Below, piece after piece: positions 26,732-36,578 of a DNA stretch of 64,000 nucleotides. Within the stretch, counting starts at the first letter, position 1. Each line of letters starts with the position of its first letter. Origin of the DNA: Erythrobacter ramosus (GTDB lineage Bacteria; Pseudomonadota; Alphaproteobacteria; Sphingomonadales; Sphingomonadaceae); NCBI RefSeq assembly GCF_009828055.1, contig NZ_WTYB01000001.1:1131183-1195182 (forward strand). Reading direction: 5' to 3'. The notes beneath the pieces are model-generated. The model worked only from the letters and a program-made list of their open reading frames with translations. It did no database searches and had not been told where the DNA came from. A program made the translations under genes and the position numbers.

Positions 26732-28290
26732 CCCCTTCAGATACCATTGAGAGCGTGCCGCTCGGCGGCACGGCGCAGGCGTTCGGCTGGCTGGATCGCT
26801 GGCCGGTCATTCTGCTCGTCTGCCTTGCCGCGATCACGCCGCTGCTGCTGGTCGACTTCCCGCCGCTGGTCGATCTGTACGGCCATCTGGGGCGCTATGC
26901 GGTGCAGACCGAGTTGGCCAATCGGCCCGAGCTGCAAGCCTTCTACACTTACCAATGGAAGCTGATCGGCAACTTGGGGGCCGACATTCTGGTGCAGGTG
27001 TTGCACGGCGTGCTCGGGCTGGAAGCCTCGGTCCATTTTGTGGTGATCCTGACCCAGTTTCTCGGCGCGCTTGGCCTGCTGCTGATCGCGCGCGAAGTGC
27101 ATGGCCGCGTCACGCCGTTCGCGGTCGCGGCGATCCCGCTGCTGTATGGCTACCCCTTCAACTACGGCTTCATCAATTATGCGCTGAGCATGGCGCTGGC
27201 GATGCTGGCCTTCGTGATGTGGCTGCGGCTGCACCGGGGCGAGCGCGAGGTCGCGGCGCGGCTGTGGCTGGGCGTGGCGGGGGCCGCGATCTGGGTGTGC
27301 CACACCTATGGCTGGGCGTTCCTCGGGCTGATGGCTGGATCGGCGATGCTGGCCGAAATCTTCGCCGCGCGCACCCGCCCGGTCGCGGCGGTGCTGCGTA
27401 TTCTCGGCGCGTGCTGGCCGCTGCTGCTGCCGATCATCCCGATGGTAATCTGGCGGGCGGAATCGACCGGCGCCGCGATGGGGGACTGGTCGCTCGATTT
27501 CAAGCTGTTCTGGCTGATCTCGCCGCTCAGGACGCAGTGGTACAATCTTGATGTTGGCGCGTTGGCGGTGATCGGCGCGCTGATGGGCTGGGCGCTGTTC
27601 AGCAAGACAGTGCGATATGATCGAAGCGTCGGGACGGCGGCACTGCTGTGCTTCGTCTGCTACGCCATCATGCCGAGCCGGGTGTTCGGATCAGCCTTTG
27701 CCGACATGCGGTTGGTGCCTTATGCCTTCGCGCTGGCGCTGGTGGCGATCGGGCCGGTCAGGCTGGGGTCAAAGGTTTTGCAGGCGGCAGGCGCCATCGC
27801 GCTGGCTCTGTTCGCAGGACGTATGGCGGTGACCAGCGTCGCCTATATTCAGCAGGACCGCAGGGCGCAGGCCGAACTGACCGCGCTTGAGCCGATGCCG
27901 ATGGGCGCGAGGATCGCCTTCTTCGTGGTCAAGCCATGCTGGAACCCTTGGGCGATGCCGGTGCTCGACCATGTGGTCGGCGCGGGGATTGCCCGGCGCA
28001 ATGCCTTCGTCAATGACCAGTGGCAGCAGCCGGGCGTCAACCCGATGCGGGTGCACTATCCCGCGGCGGGGCCGTTCTACCGCGATCCTTCACACTTGGT
28101 GCAGCGTGAGGATTGCAGCCACCGCATCCGCCCGAAGCTGTCGCAATCACTGGCGAAGCTGCCGCTGGGCGCATTCACCCATGTCTGGATCGTCGGCGAT
28201 TTTTCGCAGCCGGTCGCCGTTCCTGACGGTCTGGTGCCGGTGCCTTACGGCGGTGCCGGGCTGCTTTATGCCATCGAACCTCAGGACTAG
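26728..28290 (+). CDS. Polytopic membrane protein, possible GT-C glycosyltransferase
   Basis: A 520-residue protein with about ten membrane helices in residues 25-395 and a soluble C-terminal part of about 120 residues. The first extracytoplasmic loop carries acidic and aromatic residues (PPLVDLYGHLGRY), the place where GT-C enzymes keep their catalytic Asp. I recognise no named family. Being last in a GtrB-methyltransferase-GtrA row makes a GtrC-like role plausible: moving the flipped sugar onto a surface glycan. That is inference from context. It ends with a 4-base overlap into the convergent deacylase gene. Confidence 0.7.
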   Translation: MTPSDTIESVPLGGTAQAFGWLDRWPVILLVCLAAITPLLLVDFPPLVDLYGHLGRYAVQTELANRPELQAFYTYQWKLIGNLGADILVQVLHGVLGLEASVHFVVILTQFLGALGLLLIAREVHGRVTPFAVAAIPLLYGYPFNYGFINYALSMALAMLAFVMWLRLHRGEREVAARLWLGVAGAAIWVCHTYGWAFLGLMAGSAMLAEIFAARTRPVAAVLRILGACWPLLLPIIPMVIWRAESTGAAMGDWSLDFKLFWLISPLRTQWYNLDVGALAVIGALMGWALFSKTVRYDRSVGTAALLCFVCYAIMPSRVFGSAFADMRLVPYAFALALVAIGPVRLGSKVLQAAGAIALALFAGRMAVTSVAYIQQDRRAQAELTALEPMPMGARIAFFVVKPCWNPWAMPVLDHVVGAGIARRNAFVNDQWQQPGVNPMRVHYPAAGPFYRDPSHLVQREDCSHRIRPKLSQSLAKLPLGAFTHVWIVGDFSQPVAVPDGLVPVPYGGAGLLYAIEPQD

Positions 28291-30011
28291 GCCGCGCGGT
28301 AACCTGCGCCGCGCACCAGCTGGCCCGGGCGCGCACCAGTCGACTGGTCGAAGCGGCGGATCACTTCCCCTGCGACGATGGTTGCCTCGTAGCCCGTAGC
28401 GCGCTGATGCAAGCGGCGGCCGCCGGCGGGCAGATCGCGCACGACTTCGGGCAGGTGGAGTCGCAGGCCGTCGAGATCGATCACATTAAGGTCCGCCCTG
28501 CCGCCCACGTGCAGCGTACCGCGATCAGTAAAGCCCACCGCCCGCGCCGCCTTGGCGCTGAGCATGTGCACCGCCTCGGCCAGCCCCAATTGCAGCGGCC
28601 CTTCCTGCTGCACGAACTGGGTCAAAAGGTAAGTCGAATAGCTCGCATCGCAGATCGCCCCGTAATGCGCGCCGCCATCGCCAAGGCCGGGGACGCAGTA
28701 AGGGTGGCGCAGCATTTCATGCGCGGAATCGAGCGTGGCGTTCTCGTAATTGCCGAGTGCGGCGAGGAACAGCCCGCGCCCCTCGGTCGCCAAAAGGCGA
28801 TCATAGGCGACCTCCTGCGGGGTGCAGCCGCGCGCCGCCGCCTGACCTGCCATACTCATCGAAGCGGGCGGGGCGTAGTTCGGCGGATCGTCGAGCGGGA
28901 ACAGCCAGCGCCAATTGCGGGCGAGCTCGTTGAAGGGATGGCCGGGGGCAAAGTCCTCGGTGAGGAGTGCGGCGCGCAAATCGGGATCGCGCATGGCGGC
29001 AACTTGCTCCGGGATCGACAGGTGCGCGATCTTCGCCCAGCTCGGGCAGAGGACGAAGGGGTGCACCGTCAGCTCAAGCCCTGCGATGAGGCCAATCGGG
29101 CGCGGCATCACCTGCGCATTGGCGACACCGCCCGCGGCATTGGTGGCCTCCAGCATTTCCAGCACCCGCCTCCAGCGCGGCGGCGCGTCATTGCCGGATG
29201 CGAGGGTGAAGGTCGCCGGACGGCCCGAGGCGGCGATCACCCGCTCGATCACCTTGTATTCCTTGTCCCACCCGACGAAGGCATCGAGCACCACCTGAAA
29301 CGTCCCCGCGCCTGCATCCCTCATGCCGCTGGTGATGGCTTCGAGTTCGGCAATATCGGTGTCGAACGTCGGGATCGCCTGCCCGTCCGCGGTCTTGTGA
29401 ATGCTGAGGCGCGATGTGGCGAACCCGATGGCGCCCGCGCGCATGGCGTCGGCGGTCAGTTGTCGCATCATCGCAAGGTCGTTGTCGGTCGCTACCTCGC
29501 GTGCAGCACCCCTTCCGCCCATCGCATATACCCGCAAAGGGGAATGCGGCAGGTAGGCGGCGACATCGATATCGCGCTTCCCGGCGGCGACCTTGTCGAG
29601 ATATTCGGGGAAGGTCTCCCAGTCCCAGTCCAGCCCCTCGGTCATCACGATGCCGGGAATGTCCTCGACCCCCTCCATCACATTGATGAGCATGTCGTGA
29701 TCGGCGCGGCGGCAGGGCGCGAAACCGACCCCGCAATTGCCCATGACCGCTGTGGTGACGCCGTGGGAGGAGGAGGGGGAAAGCTCCTCGGCCCAGATGC
29801 ACTGGCCATCGTAATGGGTGTGAACGTCGATGAAGCCGGGCGTGACGATCCGCCCGCGCGCGTCGATCTCCTCGCGCCCGCTGCCGCTCACTTGCCCGAT
29901 GGCAGCGATGCGCCCGGCAGCAATCGCGATGTCGCCGTCGACAAGATCGCCGCCAGTCCCATCGGCAATAGTGCCGCCGCGGATCACCAGATCATAATCG
30001 GCCTCAGCCAT
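28287..30011 (-). CDS. N-acyl-D-amino-acid deacylase family amidohydrolase
   Basis: A 574-residue D-aminoacylase-type amidohydrolase. The N-terminus has the small beta-sandwich (DLVIRGGTIADGTGG) and the metal motif PGFIDVHTHYDGQ, then HGVTTAVMGNCGVGFAPC, the bridging region typical of this family. The C-terminus returns to the sandwich (GTLHVGGRADLNVIDLDGL). It should release acyl groups from N-acyl-D-amino acids or related compounds. There is no signal peptide. I placed the start at 30011, where GAGG precedes the ATG; upstream codons in frame look non-coding. It is divergent from bciA. Confidence 0.88.
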   Translation of the reverse strand: MAEADYDLVIRGGTIADGTGGDLVDGDIAIAAGRIAAIGQVSGSGREEIDARGRIVTPGFIDVHTHYDGQCIWAEELSPSSSHGVTTAVMGNCGVGFAPCRRADHDMLINVMEGVEDIPGIVMTEGLDWDWETFPEYLDKVAAGKRDIDVAAYLPHSPLRVYAMGGRGAAREVATDNDLAMMRQLTADAMRAGAIGFATSRLSIHKTADGQAIPTFDTDIAELEAITSGMRDAGAGTFQVVLDAFVGWDKEYKVIERVIAASGRPATFTLASGNDAPPRWRRVLEMLEATNAAGGVANAQVMPRPIGLIAGLELTVHPFVLCPSWAKIAHLSIPEQVAAMRDPDLRAALLTEDFAPGHPFNELARNWRWLFPLDDPPNYAPPASMSMAGQAAARGCTPQEVAYDRLLATEGRGLFLAALGNYENATLDSAHEMLRHPYCVPGLGDGGAHYGAICDASYSTYLLTQFVQQEGPLQLGLAEAVHMLSAKAARAVGFTDRGTLHVGGRADLNVIDLDGLRLHLPEVVRDLPAGGRRLHQRATGYEATIVAGEVIRRFDQSTGARPGQLVRGAGYRAA

Positions 30012-30114
30012 TGCCTCACGCTCCCTCTCAGGCCCCACCCTAGCGCTGCCCGAGCGGGGGGCAATCCGGCAACTCGCACTTTTGCGCTCGGCCTGCGCGC
30101 GGTAGGGTGATTGC

Positions 30115-31011
30115 ATGAACCCAGACCGTCCCACGCCGCGCCGTATCGTCCTTGCCGGAGCAAGCGGCACCATTGGTTCAGCGGTGGCGGCGCAGCTGGC
30201 GGCTGAGGGGCACGCAGTCACCGCTCTGCCGCGTGCGGCGCTGGCTGACGGGGCGGCGTTGGCAAAGGTCATGGATGAGGCGCAGCCCGAGGTTGTGATC
30301 TCGTGCATCGCCTCACGCAGCGGCGCACCCAAGGATGCCGAGGCGGTGGATTACCGCGCCAACCTTGCACTGCTTGAGGCTGCTGAGGCGGCGGGTGCGG
30401 GGCACTTCATCCTGCTCTCGGCGATCTGCGTGCAGAAGCCGCTGCTCGCCTTCCAGCACGCCAAGCTGAAGTTCGAAGCGCGGCTGACCGCGGGCGGCCT
30501 GACCCATACCATCATCCGCCCTACGGCCTTCTTCAAGTCCTTGTCCGGACAGGTAAGGCGGGTGAAGGCGGGCAAGCCGTTCCTCATCTTCGGGGACGGT
30601 AATCTCACCCGCTGCAAGCCGATCAGTGACGGCGATCTGGCGCGGTTTACTGCCTCTGCCATCGACAATCCTGAGGCCGCGAACCGTATCCTCCCCATCG
30701 GCGGCCCTGGCCCGGCGATCTCCTTGCGCGAGGCGGGGGAGATGCTTTTTGAAGCCGCAGGCAGACCGCCGCGGTTCAAATCGGTCTCGCCCAAAATCTT
30801 CACCTATGCCGAGCGGGCGCTGGGACTTGGTGCGGGGGTATCGGACTGGTTTGCCGAGAAAGCCGAATATGCGCGCATTGCGCGCTATTACGCGACCGAG
30901 TCGATGCTGGTGCGCGATCCGGCGACCGGCGAATATTCTGCTGACCTCACCCCCGAATATGGCAGCGAGACCCTGCGCGCGCATTACGAGCGGTTGCTAA
31001 AGGGGGTCTAG
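30115..31011 (+). CDS. bciA: Divinyl chlorophyllide a 8-vinyl reductase
   Basis: A 298-residue NADPH-dependent reductase that turns 8-vinyl (divinyl) chlorophyllide into the 8-ethyl form in bacteriochlorophyll synthesis. The Rossmann motif is VLAGASGTIGSAV. The signature blocks of plant DVR and bacterial BciA follow in order: SCIASRSG, HFILLSAICVQKPLLAFQHA, LKFEARL, RPTAFFKSLSGQV, GKPFLIFGDG, CKPISDGDLA, LPIGGPG, ARYYATESML and DPATGEYSADLTPEYG. This match is much more specific than general NmrA-like proteins. The gene stands alone, with no other photosynthesis gene in the window. Its last 15 bases overlap the convergent GH42 gene. Confidence 0.9.
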   Translation: MNPDRPTPRRIVLAGASGTIGSAVAAQLAAEGHAVTALPRAALADGAALAKVMDEAQPEVVISCIASRSGAPKDAEAVDYRANLALLEAAEAAGAGHFILLSAICVQKPLLAFQHAKLKFEARLTAGGLTHTIIRPTAFFKSLSGQVRRVKAGKPFLIFGDGNLTRCKPISDGDLARFTASAIDNPEAANRILPIGGPGPAISLREAGEMLFEAAGRPPRFKSVSPKIFTYAERALGLGAGVSDWFAEKAEYARIARYYATESMLVRDPATGEYSADLTPEYGSETLRAHYERLLKGV

Positions 31012-32901
31012 GTGCCAGCTGGCGGGGCCGAGGGTCAGGCCAAGATGGGGCACGAACACCGGCGCAGCACTGTAATTGAATGTGAAAACATGGGTGCGCG
31101 TGCGGCGTATGCGGATGCCTTCGGGCAAGTGGGTCAGCGGCACATCGGCCTCGGCCGCCATGCGTTCCACCAGCAGCCCCAGCAGTTTGGCGTCGGGCCA
31201 GACCGCGCAGTAGCGGATATTGGCGTGGGCGTAGACCACACCGCGCCCTTCGGCATCGGCCCATTCGGGCGCAAGGTCGCTCGCCACATCTTCGCGCCAG
31301 CGGGTGACGGCGAAGCCCTCGGCCGGTTCGGAGATGCCATCGCGTAAGGACTCCACGCGGGTGACAGTCAGCGGGATGACGTCACGCAAGGACCCCGGCG
31401 CAAGGCCTTCGGGCATGCAGAAACTGTCCGTCTTGCTACCTGATCGCGGCCCGACCAGCACCGGGCAGGTGAGGGCGCCAAGTTTGTCGGCAAAGCCTTC
31501 GGGCAGGATCGGCAGACTAGGCACCACCACCATGCGGTATCCCGACAGGTCAGCCTCGGGCGACACGATATCGACATCCAGCCCGCGCGCCCGCAGCGCC
31601 GAGTACCAAGTGAACACGAGCTCCAGATAGCGGAAGCTCTGCCCCTGCGGCTGGATGCCGATCACCCATGCCGGCGCATAGGAAAACACCAGCGCCACCG
31701 GAGCCTGTGCGGTCTGCTGCGGGCCAATGGCGGCGAGCACTTCTGCTGCCTTCCGCACTTCGGGCGCGGCTTCGGCTTCGGTGCTGTCGGGGCGCAGCAG
31801 GCCTGCGTGCATCTGCTCCTGCGCGAAGGGCGCCTGCCGCCAGCGGAAATAGCTGGTGAGTTCTGCCCCGTGCGCGGCAGCCTCCAGCGTCCATAGCATG
31901 ACCATCCCCGGTAGCGGCGCGGGATTGTAGCGCGCCCAGTTCACCGGCCCCGGTTGCTGCTCCATCACCCCCCAGCGGCCGTTCGAGCACCCCCGATAGA
32001 GATCATGGTGGAAGGCGGCGATATCGGGGTGGCCTTGCCGCAGGTAAGCCGCCTTCTCTTCGCGCGAGAACCAGAACTGTTCGAGGAACCCGAGCGGATA
32101 GGAATCCCACGTCGCCACATCGATATCGCGGCCGACATCGTGGTGATCGAACTCGGTAAAGAAGCCCATGAAGTTGTGGGTGATGTCCACGCCGGGCGAG
32201 AGCCGCCGAAGGATATCGACCTGTTCGCGGTTGAAGCTCGCCACCTGATCGGAAGCAAAGCGGCGGTAGTCGAGCCAATGCGCCGGGTTCGCTTCGGTCA
32301 CCGTCAGATGCGGCGGATCGACCTCGGCGAAGGAGCGATACTCCATGCTCCAGAAGATATTGCCCCACGCCGCGTTGAGCGCATCCACCGTGCCGTAACG
32401 CGCTGCGAGCCAGCCTCGGAACGAGGCGGCGGCGGCGTCCGAGAAGCTTAGCACCGTGTCGTGGCAGCCATATTCATTGTCGGTCTGCCACATCACGACC
32501 GCCGGGTGCGCGCCGTAACGTTCCGCCAGCGCGGTCACGATCCGGCGGCATTCGGCGCGGTAGCCTTCGTGGCTAAAGCAGTAATGCCGCCGCGAACCGA
32601 AGCCGCGCGGGCGACCCTGTTCGTCGATGGCGACCATGTCGGGCATATGATCGACCAGCCACTTGGGCGGCGTCGCGGTCGGCGTGCCGAGGATCACTTG
32701 CAGTCCCGCCGCGTGCAGTGTTTCGATCGCCCGGTCGAGCCAGCCCCACTCGTAGCGCGCACCTCCTTCGGGCTCGATCCGGCTCCACGCGAATTCACCG
32801 ATCCGCACTAGCCGCAAGCCCATCGCCGCCATGCGCCGCGCGTCCTCAGCCCAGATCGCCTCGGGCCAATGTTCGGGATAGTAGCAACAGCCGAGTTTCA
32901 T
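30997..32901 (-). CDS. Beta-galactosidase, GH42
   Basis: A 634-residue glycoside hydrolase family 42 enzyme that removes terminal beta-galactose. It begins with the typical GCCYYPEHWPE. The acid/base Glu143 lies in WQTDNEYGCHD and the nucleophile Glu314 in GVMEQQPGPVNW. A trimerisation domain and a beta-rich end follow. There is no signal peptide, so it works on imported oligosaccharides. The ATG at 32901 overlaps the GH36 stop (ATGA), so the two glycosidases form one operon. It faces away from the sugar symporter and the galT-galK genes. Confidence 0.94.
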   Translation of the reverse strand: MKLGCCYYPEHWPEAIWAEDARRMAAMGLRLVRIGEFAWSRIEPEGGARYEWGWLDRAIETLHAAGLQVILGTPTATPPKWLVDHMPDMVAIDEQGRPRGFGSRRHYCFSHEGYRAECRRIVTALAERYGAHPAVVMWQTDNEYGCHDTVLSFSDAAAASFRGWLAARYGTVDALNAAWGNIFWSMEYRSFAEVDPPHLTVTEANPAHWLDYRRFASDQVASFNREQVDILRRLSPGVDITHNFMGFFTEFDHHDVGRDIDVATWDSYPLGFLEQFWFSREEKAAYLRQGHPDIAAFHHDLYRGCSNGRWGVMEQQPGPVNWARYNPAPLPGMVMLWTLEAAAHGAELTSYFRWRQAPFAQEQMHAGLLRPDSTEAEAAPEVRKAAEVLAAIGPQQTAQAPVALVFSYAPAWVIGIQPQGQSFRYLELVFTWYSALRARGLDVDIVSPEADLSGYRMVVVPSLPILPEGFADKLGALTCPVLVGPRSGSKTDSFCMPEGLAPGSLRDVIPLTVTRVESLRDGISEPAEGFAVTRWREDVASDLAPEWADAEGRGVVYAHANIRYCAVWPDAKLLGLLVERMAAEADVPLTHLPEGIRIRRTRTHVFTFNYSAAPVFVPHLGLTLGPASWHLDPL

Positions 32902-34991
32902 GCGGGCAGTCTCTCCAGCGCGATCAGCCACGCGGTTTCAGGGTGGGTAAGGGGCAGGGCAAGGCCCTGCGTCATCAGCGCCGCGCCGGACAGCGTCAGG
33001 CCGTCGCGCCATGCGTCAGGATTGGCGAGGTAGTGCTTCGCCCTCGGCGGCCAAGGTTCGGGCAGGGTCACACGGTAGCGCGCCTTCGGATCCAGTCCGG
33101 CAAGGCGGATCGGCGCGGCGTCGAACACGGGCGAGAAACCGGTCTGTGCGGCGAGCGCCAGCGCCTTGTCGCCATGCGTCACCATCATCCCCGTCACGCC
33201 CGCGTCCGGATGCGCAAGGTGGTGCAGCCGTCCCGTGTGCAGCACCCCGCGCCATGCCTTGTAGAGCGCGATATGCACTGCAAGGGTTCCGCGCTCCTTG
33301 TCGCTCATCCGCGCGGGATCAGCCTCGACCCCCATGTGCCCGAACACTGCGACCTTGGTGCGGAAGTCGATCCCGACCCGCCGCCCGGTGATGGGATTGG
33401 GCGAGGGGCCGACATGATTGCCGAGCACTTCCAAGGGCAGGAAGCGGCTCCATTCACGCATGATCCGCACCCGCTCGATCGCGTCGTTGTTATCCGACGG
33501 CCAGACCCGCTCGATTAGCCCGAGCATGGCCATGTCGATCCGCCCGCCGCCGCTCGAACAGCTTTCGATCATGGTTGCCGGGAACTCGCGGCGCAGGGCG
33601 AACCAAATGTCTTGGAGCTGGCCGACCTGCGAAAGATCCGGCGCGGCGGGGAACAGGCGGCGGTTGTGGTCCCACTTGAGGTAGGCGATGTCGTTCTCGC
33701 GCAGCAGCCGGGCGATGCATTCCCGGATGTGCGCGGCGACTTCGGGCTTGGTGAAATCGAGCACCAGCTGATTGCGCTCGGTCGGGCGGGGCAGGCCGGG
33801 TTCGTGCAGGCACCAGTCGGGATGGGCGCGATAGAGGTCGCTGTCGGGCGAGACCATCTCTGGCTCGACCCACAGGCCGAAATTCATGCCGAGCGCCTTT
33901 ACCTGCGCAATCAGCGGGCCGAGGCCGTTCGGAAAGCGGACGGGATCGGGCGTCCAGTCGCCCAGCCCGGCGCGGTCGGAGCTGCGGCCCTTGAACCAGC
34001 CGTCATCCAGCACGAAGCGTTCCGCGCCGATGGCGGCGGCATCCTCGGCAAGGCGCATCAGGCGGGCCTCGTCGAAGTCGAAGGCGCAGGCTTCCCAGGT
34101 GTTGAAGTGGACGCGGCGGGTGCGCGGCGGGTTGGCGTACTGCCGTGTGAGGCGCTGGCGGGCGTGGGCGTGGAAGGCGTGGGTGAGGGTGCCCCCATCG
34201 GGCGCCCATACGATCAGCGCCTCGGGCGTGTTGAACAGTGGCGCGCCCGGCGCAGGGATCGGCGTTTCGGCAACCAGCGTGGCATTGCCATCGTCATTGC
34301 GCTCGATCCGCACAACGTGATCGCCGGTCGCAGCGATGTGGAAGCCGAGCTGCGCGCCGCTGCCAGCGTCATCGAACACCAGCCAGTCCCCGCCTGCGAA
34401 GGCCGGTTTGCCCCCACGCGAGGCCCAGCCGAGACCGGCGCGGGTCAGGCGCACGCGCTCGGCCCGCATATCGTCCGCCCAGCGCCCGCCGAAGTGGGTG
34501 ACGTGATCGAACCCGCGCGGCAATGGCAGCAGCAGCGATGCGCAGCGGGTGGCGCGGGTGCCGCGATCTTCGGTGTTGAGGAACTGCGTGCGCGTGGTGA
34601 TGACGTCGCCCGCGCCCATCGTCCAGCTGACCGACAGGGTTAGAGCGAGGTTCTCGTCCCGCCAGTTAGCAACGATGCGGCGCTCTTCGGGGAAAGAGTC
34701 GATGGACAGCCCCGTCCAGCGCGGTGTGACGGGCAGGCCCTCGAAGGCGAACTCCCCGAGAAGCGGCCCGCGCCAGCCGCTGCGCGGATCGGGCAGCAGG
34801 CCGCCGGTCGGGGGAATATCGGGCTGGTTTTCGTGCCGCCCGCGCGCGGCAGCAGCGGCGAGTGCGGCGAGATCTTCGTTCGCTGCAAGCCGCGGGCCGA
34901 GATAAAGGCAATCGAGCGCATCCCCGCAGGCCATCCAGACCACACTGGTGCGATCCCCGTCGAGCCGTGCAAATACCGGACTAGCGCGCAA
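32898..34991 (-). CDS. Alpha-galactosidase, GH36
   Basis: A 697-residue GH36 enzyme that removes alpha-linked galactose (melibiose, raffinose type). The N-terminal beta-domain leads to the barrel: FVLDDGWFKGR, GLWVEPEMVSPDSDL, the nucleophile Asp441 in YLKWDHNR, ESCSSGGGRID, and the acid/base candidate Asp500 in WPSDNND. No signal peptide is seen, so it is cytoplasmic. The frame opens with a TTG at 34991, behind a strong GGGAGAGGG. Divergent from the symporter gene across a 96-base control region. Confidence 0.93.
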   Translation of the reverse strand: MRASPVFARLDGDRTSVVWMACGDALDCLYLGPRLAANEDLAALAAAAARGRHENQPDIPPTGGLLPDPRSGWRGPLLGEFAFEGLPVTPRWTGLSIDSFPEERRIVANWRDENLALTLSVSWTMGAGDVITTRTQFLNTEDRGTRATRCASLLLPLPRGFDHVTHFGGRWADDMRAERVRLTRAGLGWASRGGKPAFAGGDWLVFDDAGSGAQLGFHIAATGDHVVRIERNDDGNATLVAETPIPAPGAPLFNTPEALIVWAPDGGTLTHAFHAHARQRLTRQYANPPRTRRVHFNTWEACAFDFDEARLMRLAEDAAAIGAERFVLDDGWFKGRSSDRAGLGDWTPDPVRFPNGLGPLIAQVKALGMNFGLWVEPEMVSPDSDLYRAHPDWCLHEPGLPRPTERNQLVLDFTKPEVAAHIRECIARLLRENDIAYLKWDHNRRLFPAAPDLSQVGQLQDIWFALRREFPATMIESCSSGGGRIDMAMLGLIERVWPSDNNDAIERVRIMREWSRFLPLEVLGNHVGPSPNPITGRRVGIDFRTKVAVFGHMGVEADPARMSDKERGTLAVHIALYKAWRGVLHTGRLHHLAHPDAGVTGMMVTHGDKALALAAQTGFSPVFDAAPIRLAGLDPKARYRVTLPEPWPPRAKHYLANPDAWRDGLTLSGAALMTQGLALPLTHPETAWLIALERLPA

Positions 34992-35087
34992 TTCCCTCTC
35001 CCCTGCCGGTGATGATTAACGCCCCAAGGCTTGTCCGGCACCCGCTAATGCGCTGTAACCGCCCCGCAAGAGAGGGGAAAGCGCACA

Positions 35088-36578
35088 ATGTCGCAAGTGG
35101 TGATGTCCGGGGGGACAGGCGGAAGCCTGATCCAGATTGCCATCTGCCTTGGCGTGACGGCGGTCATCGGGCTGGTGACTTGGCTTACGATCCGCCGCGA
35201 AAAGCATGATGGATCGCGCAAGGATGTCTATCTGGCGGGGGGCAAGCTGAGCTGGCTGTTCGTCGCAGGCGCAATCACGCTGACGAACCTGTCCACCGAT
35301 CAGTTGGTGGGGATGAACGGCAACCAGATGCTGCTCCTCGCCTGGTGGGAGATCAGTGGGTTCATCGGTCTGCTGATCCTCGCCTTCGTGTTCGTGCCGA
35401 TCTATTACCGCTCCGGGGTGACGACCGTGACCGAGTTGCTGGAACAGCGCTACGGCGGCGGCGGGATTCGGACGCTGGTGTCGGCGCTGTTCCTGTTCGG
35501 GATGGTGCTGATCTATCTGCCCGCCGGGCTCTATTCGGGGGCGCTGTTCCTCAAGACCGCCGGGATCGACCTGCCGCTGCTGGTGCTGGCGGGGTTCCTC
35601 GGCGTGGTCGCGGCGGCCTATACCATGGCGGGCGGATTGCGGGCGGTCGCGGTGATGGAGACCTACGCTGGGATCGGCGTGCTGGCGATTGCGGTGCTGA
35701 TCGTTGTGCTGGCGCTAAATGCAGTCGACTGGGACATTGCGCGCGGGGTGCCCGCCGAACGGCTGACCATGGTGGGCGGAGCGGACTCCCCCATCCCGTT
35801 CCATACCCTCTTCACCGGCATGATCTTCATCCAGATCTATTACTGGTCGACCAACCAGCCGATCACCCAGAAGGCGATGGCCGCCCCCAATGTGCGTGAG
35901 GCGCAGAAGGGCGTTCTGGCGGCCGCCGTGGTGCGCATCCTGATCATTCCGGCGATTGTCGTGATCCCCGGCGTGGTCGCCTACCAGCTGTTCGGCGATA
36001 TCGACGATGCCGCCTATGGCCGGCTGGTCGGCGCGGTGCTGCCGCCGTGGCTGTCAGGCATCTTCGCTGCCGCCATCGCTGCTGCGGTGATCGCGCATAC
36101 GGCGGCGGTGATGAACGCGGCGGTCGGGCTCTATGCGGTCGATTTCCACGAGAAGTTCGTCGCCAAGGTTGAGAGTCACTGGCGGCTGTCGAGCATCGTC
36201 ACCGTGCTGCTGACGATCAGCTCGATTGCGCTGGTGCCGGTGTTCGCTTCGGCCAAGAGCATCATCAACCTGCTCCAGCAATTGAACGGGCTCAGTTCGA
36301 TGCCAATCCTGTCGGCCTTTGCGGTCGGGCTGCTGTTTACCGGGGTGGAATCGCGGGCGGCGATTATCGGCGTGCTGTGGGGTTTTGCGTTCTATGCGGC
36401 CTATACCTTCATCGCTCTGCCGCTGGGCGCGGTCACGCTGCATTACATCGACATGATGGTGGTGACGCTGGTGACGAGCATTCTCGCGGCGCTCGCCTTC
36501 AACCGCTTCGTGCTGGGCGGGCGGGCGACGTTCGCCCCGCGTTCGGCCTTTGCGCAGCGGGTGGCCGGAGCGGGGTGA
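35088..36578 (+). CDS. Sodium/sugar symporter, SSS (SLC5) family
   Basis: A 496-residue inner-membrane protein with about 14 helices. The family pattern of vSGLT-like sugar symporters is visible: DVYLAGGKLSWLFVAGAI, ITLTNLSTDQLVGMNG, TVTELLEQRYGG and the fifth-helix region YTMAGGLRAVAVMETY. The motif YYWSTNQPITQKAMAA is typical of sodium/galactose-glucose carriers. Given galT and galK immediately downstream and two galactosidases upstream, galactose or a galactoside is the likely cargo. AGAGGGGA precedes the ATG. Its stop overlaps the galT start (TGATG). Confidence 0.9.
   Translation: MSQVVMSGGTGGSLIQIAICLGVTAVIGLVTWLTIRREKHDGSRKDVYLAGGKLSWLFVAGAITLTNLSTDQLVGMNGNQMLLLAWWEISGFIGLLILAFVFVPIYYRSGVTTVTELLEQRYGGGGIRTLVSALFLFGMVLIYLPAGLYSGALFLKTAGIDLPLLVLAGFLGVVAAAYTMAGGLRAVAVMETYAGIGVLAIAVLIVVLALNAVDWDIARGVPAERLTMVGGADSPIPFHTLFTGMIFIQIYYWSTNQPITQKAMAAPNVREAQKGVLAAAVVRILIIPAIVVIPGVVAYQLFGDIDDAAYGRLVGAVLPPWLSGIFAAAIAAAVIAHTAAVMNAAVGLYAVDFHEKFVAKVESHWRLSSIVTVLLTISSIALVPVFASAKSIINLLQQLNGLSSMPILSAFAVGLLFTGVESRAAIIGVLWGFAFYAAYTFIALPLGAVTLHYIDMMVVTLVTSILAALAFNRFVLGGRATFAPRSAFAQRVAGAG

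Noticed and set aside
28407-30110. 567-residue plus-strand frame across the deacylase gene
   Set aside because: Antisense shadow; the minus strand encodes a complete amidohydrolase with its metal motifs.
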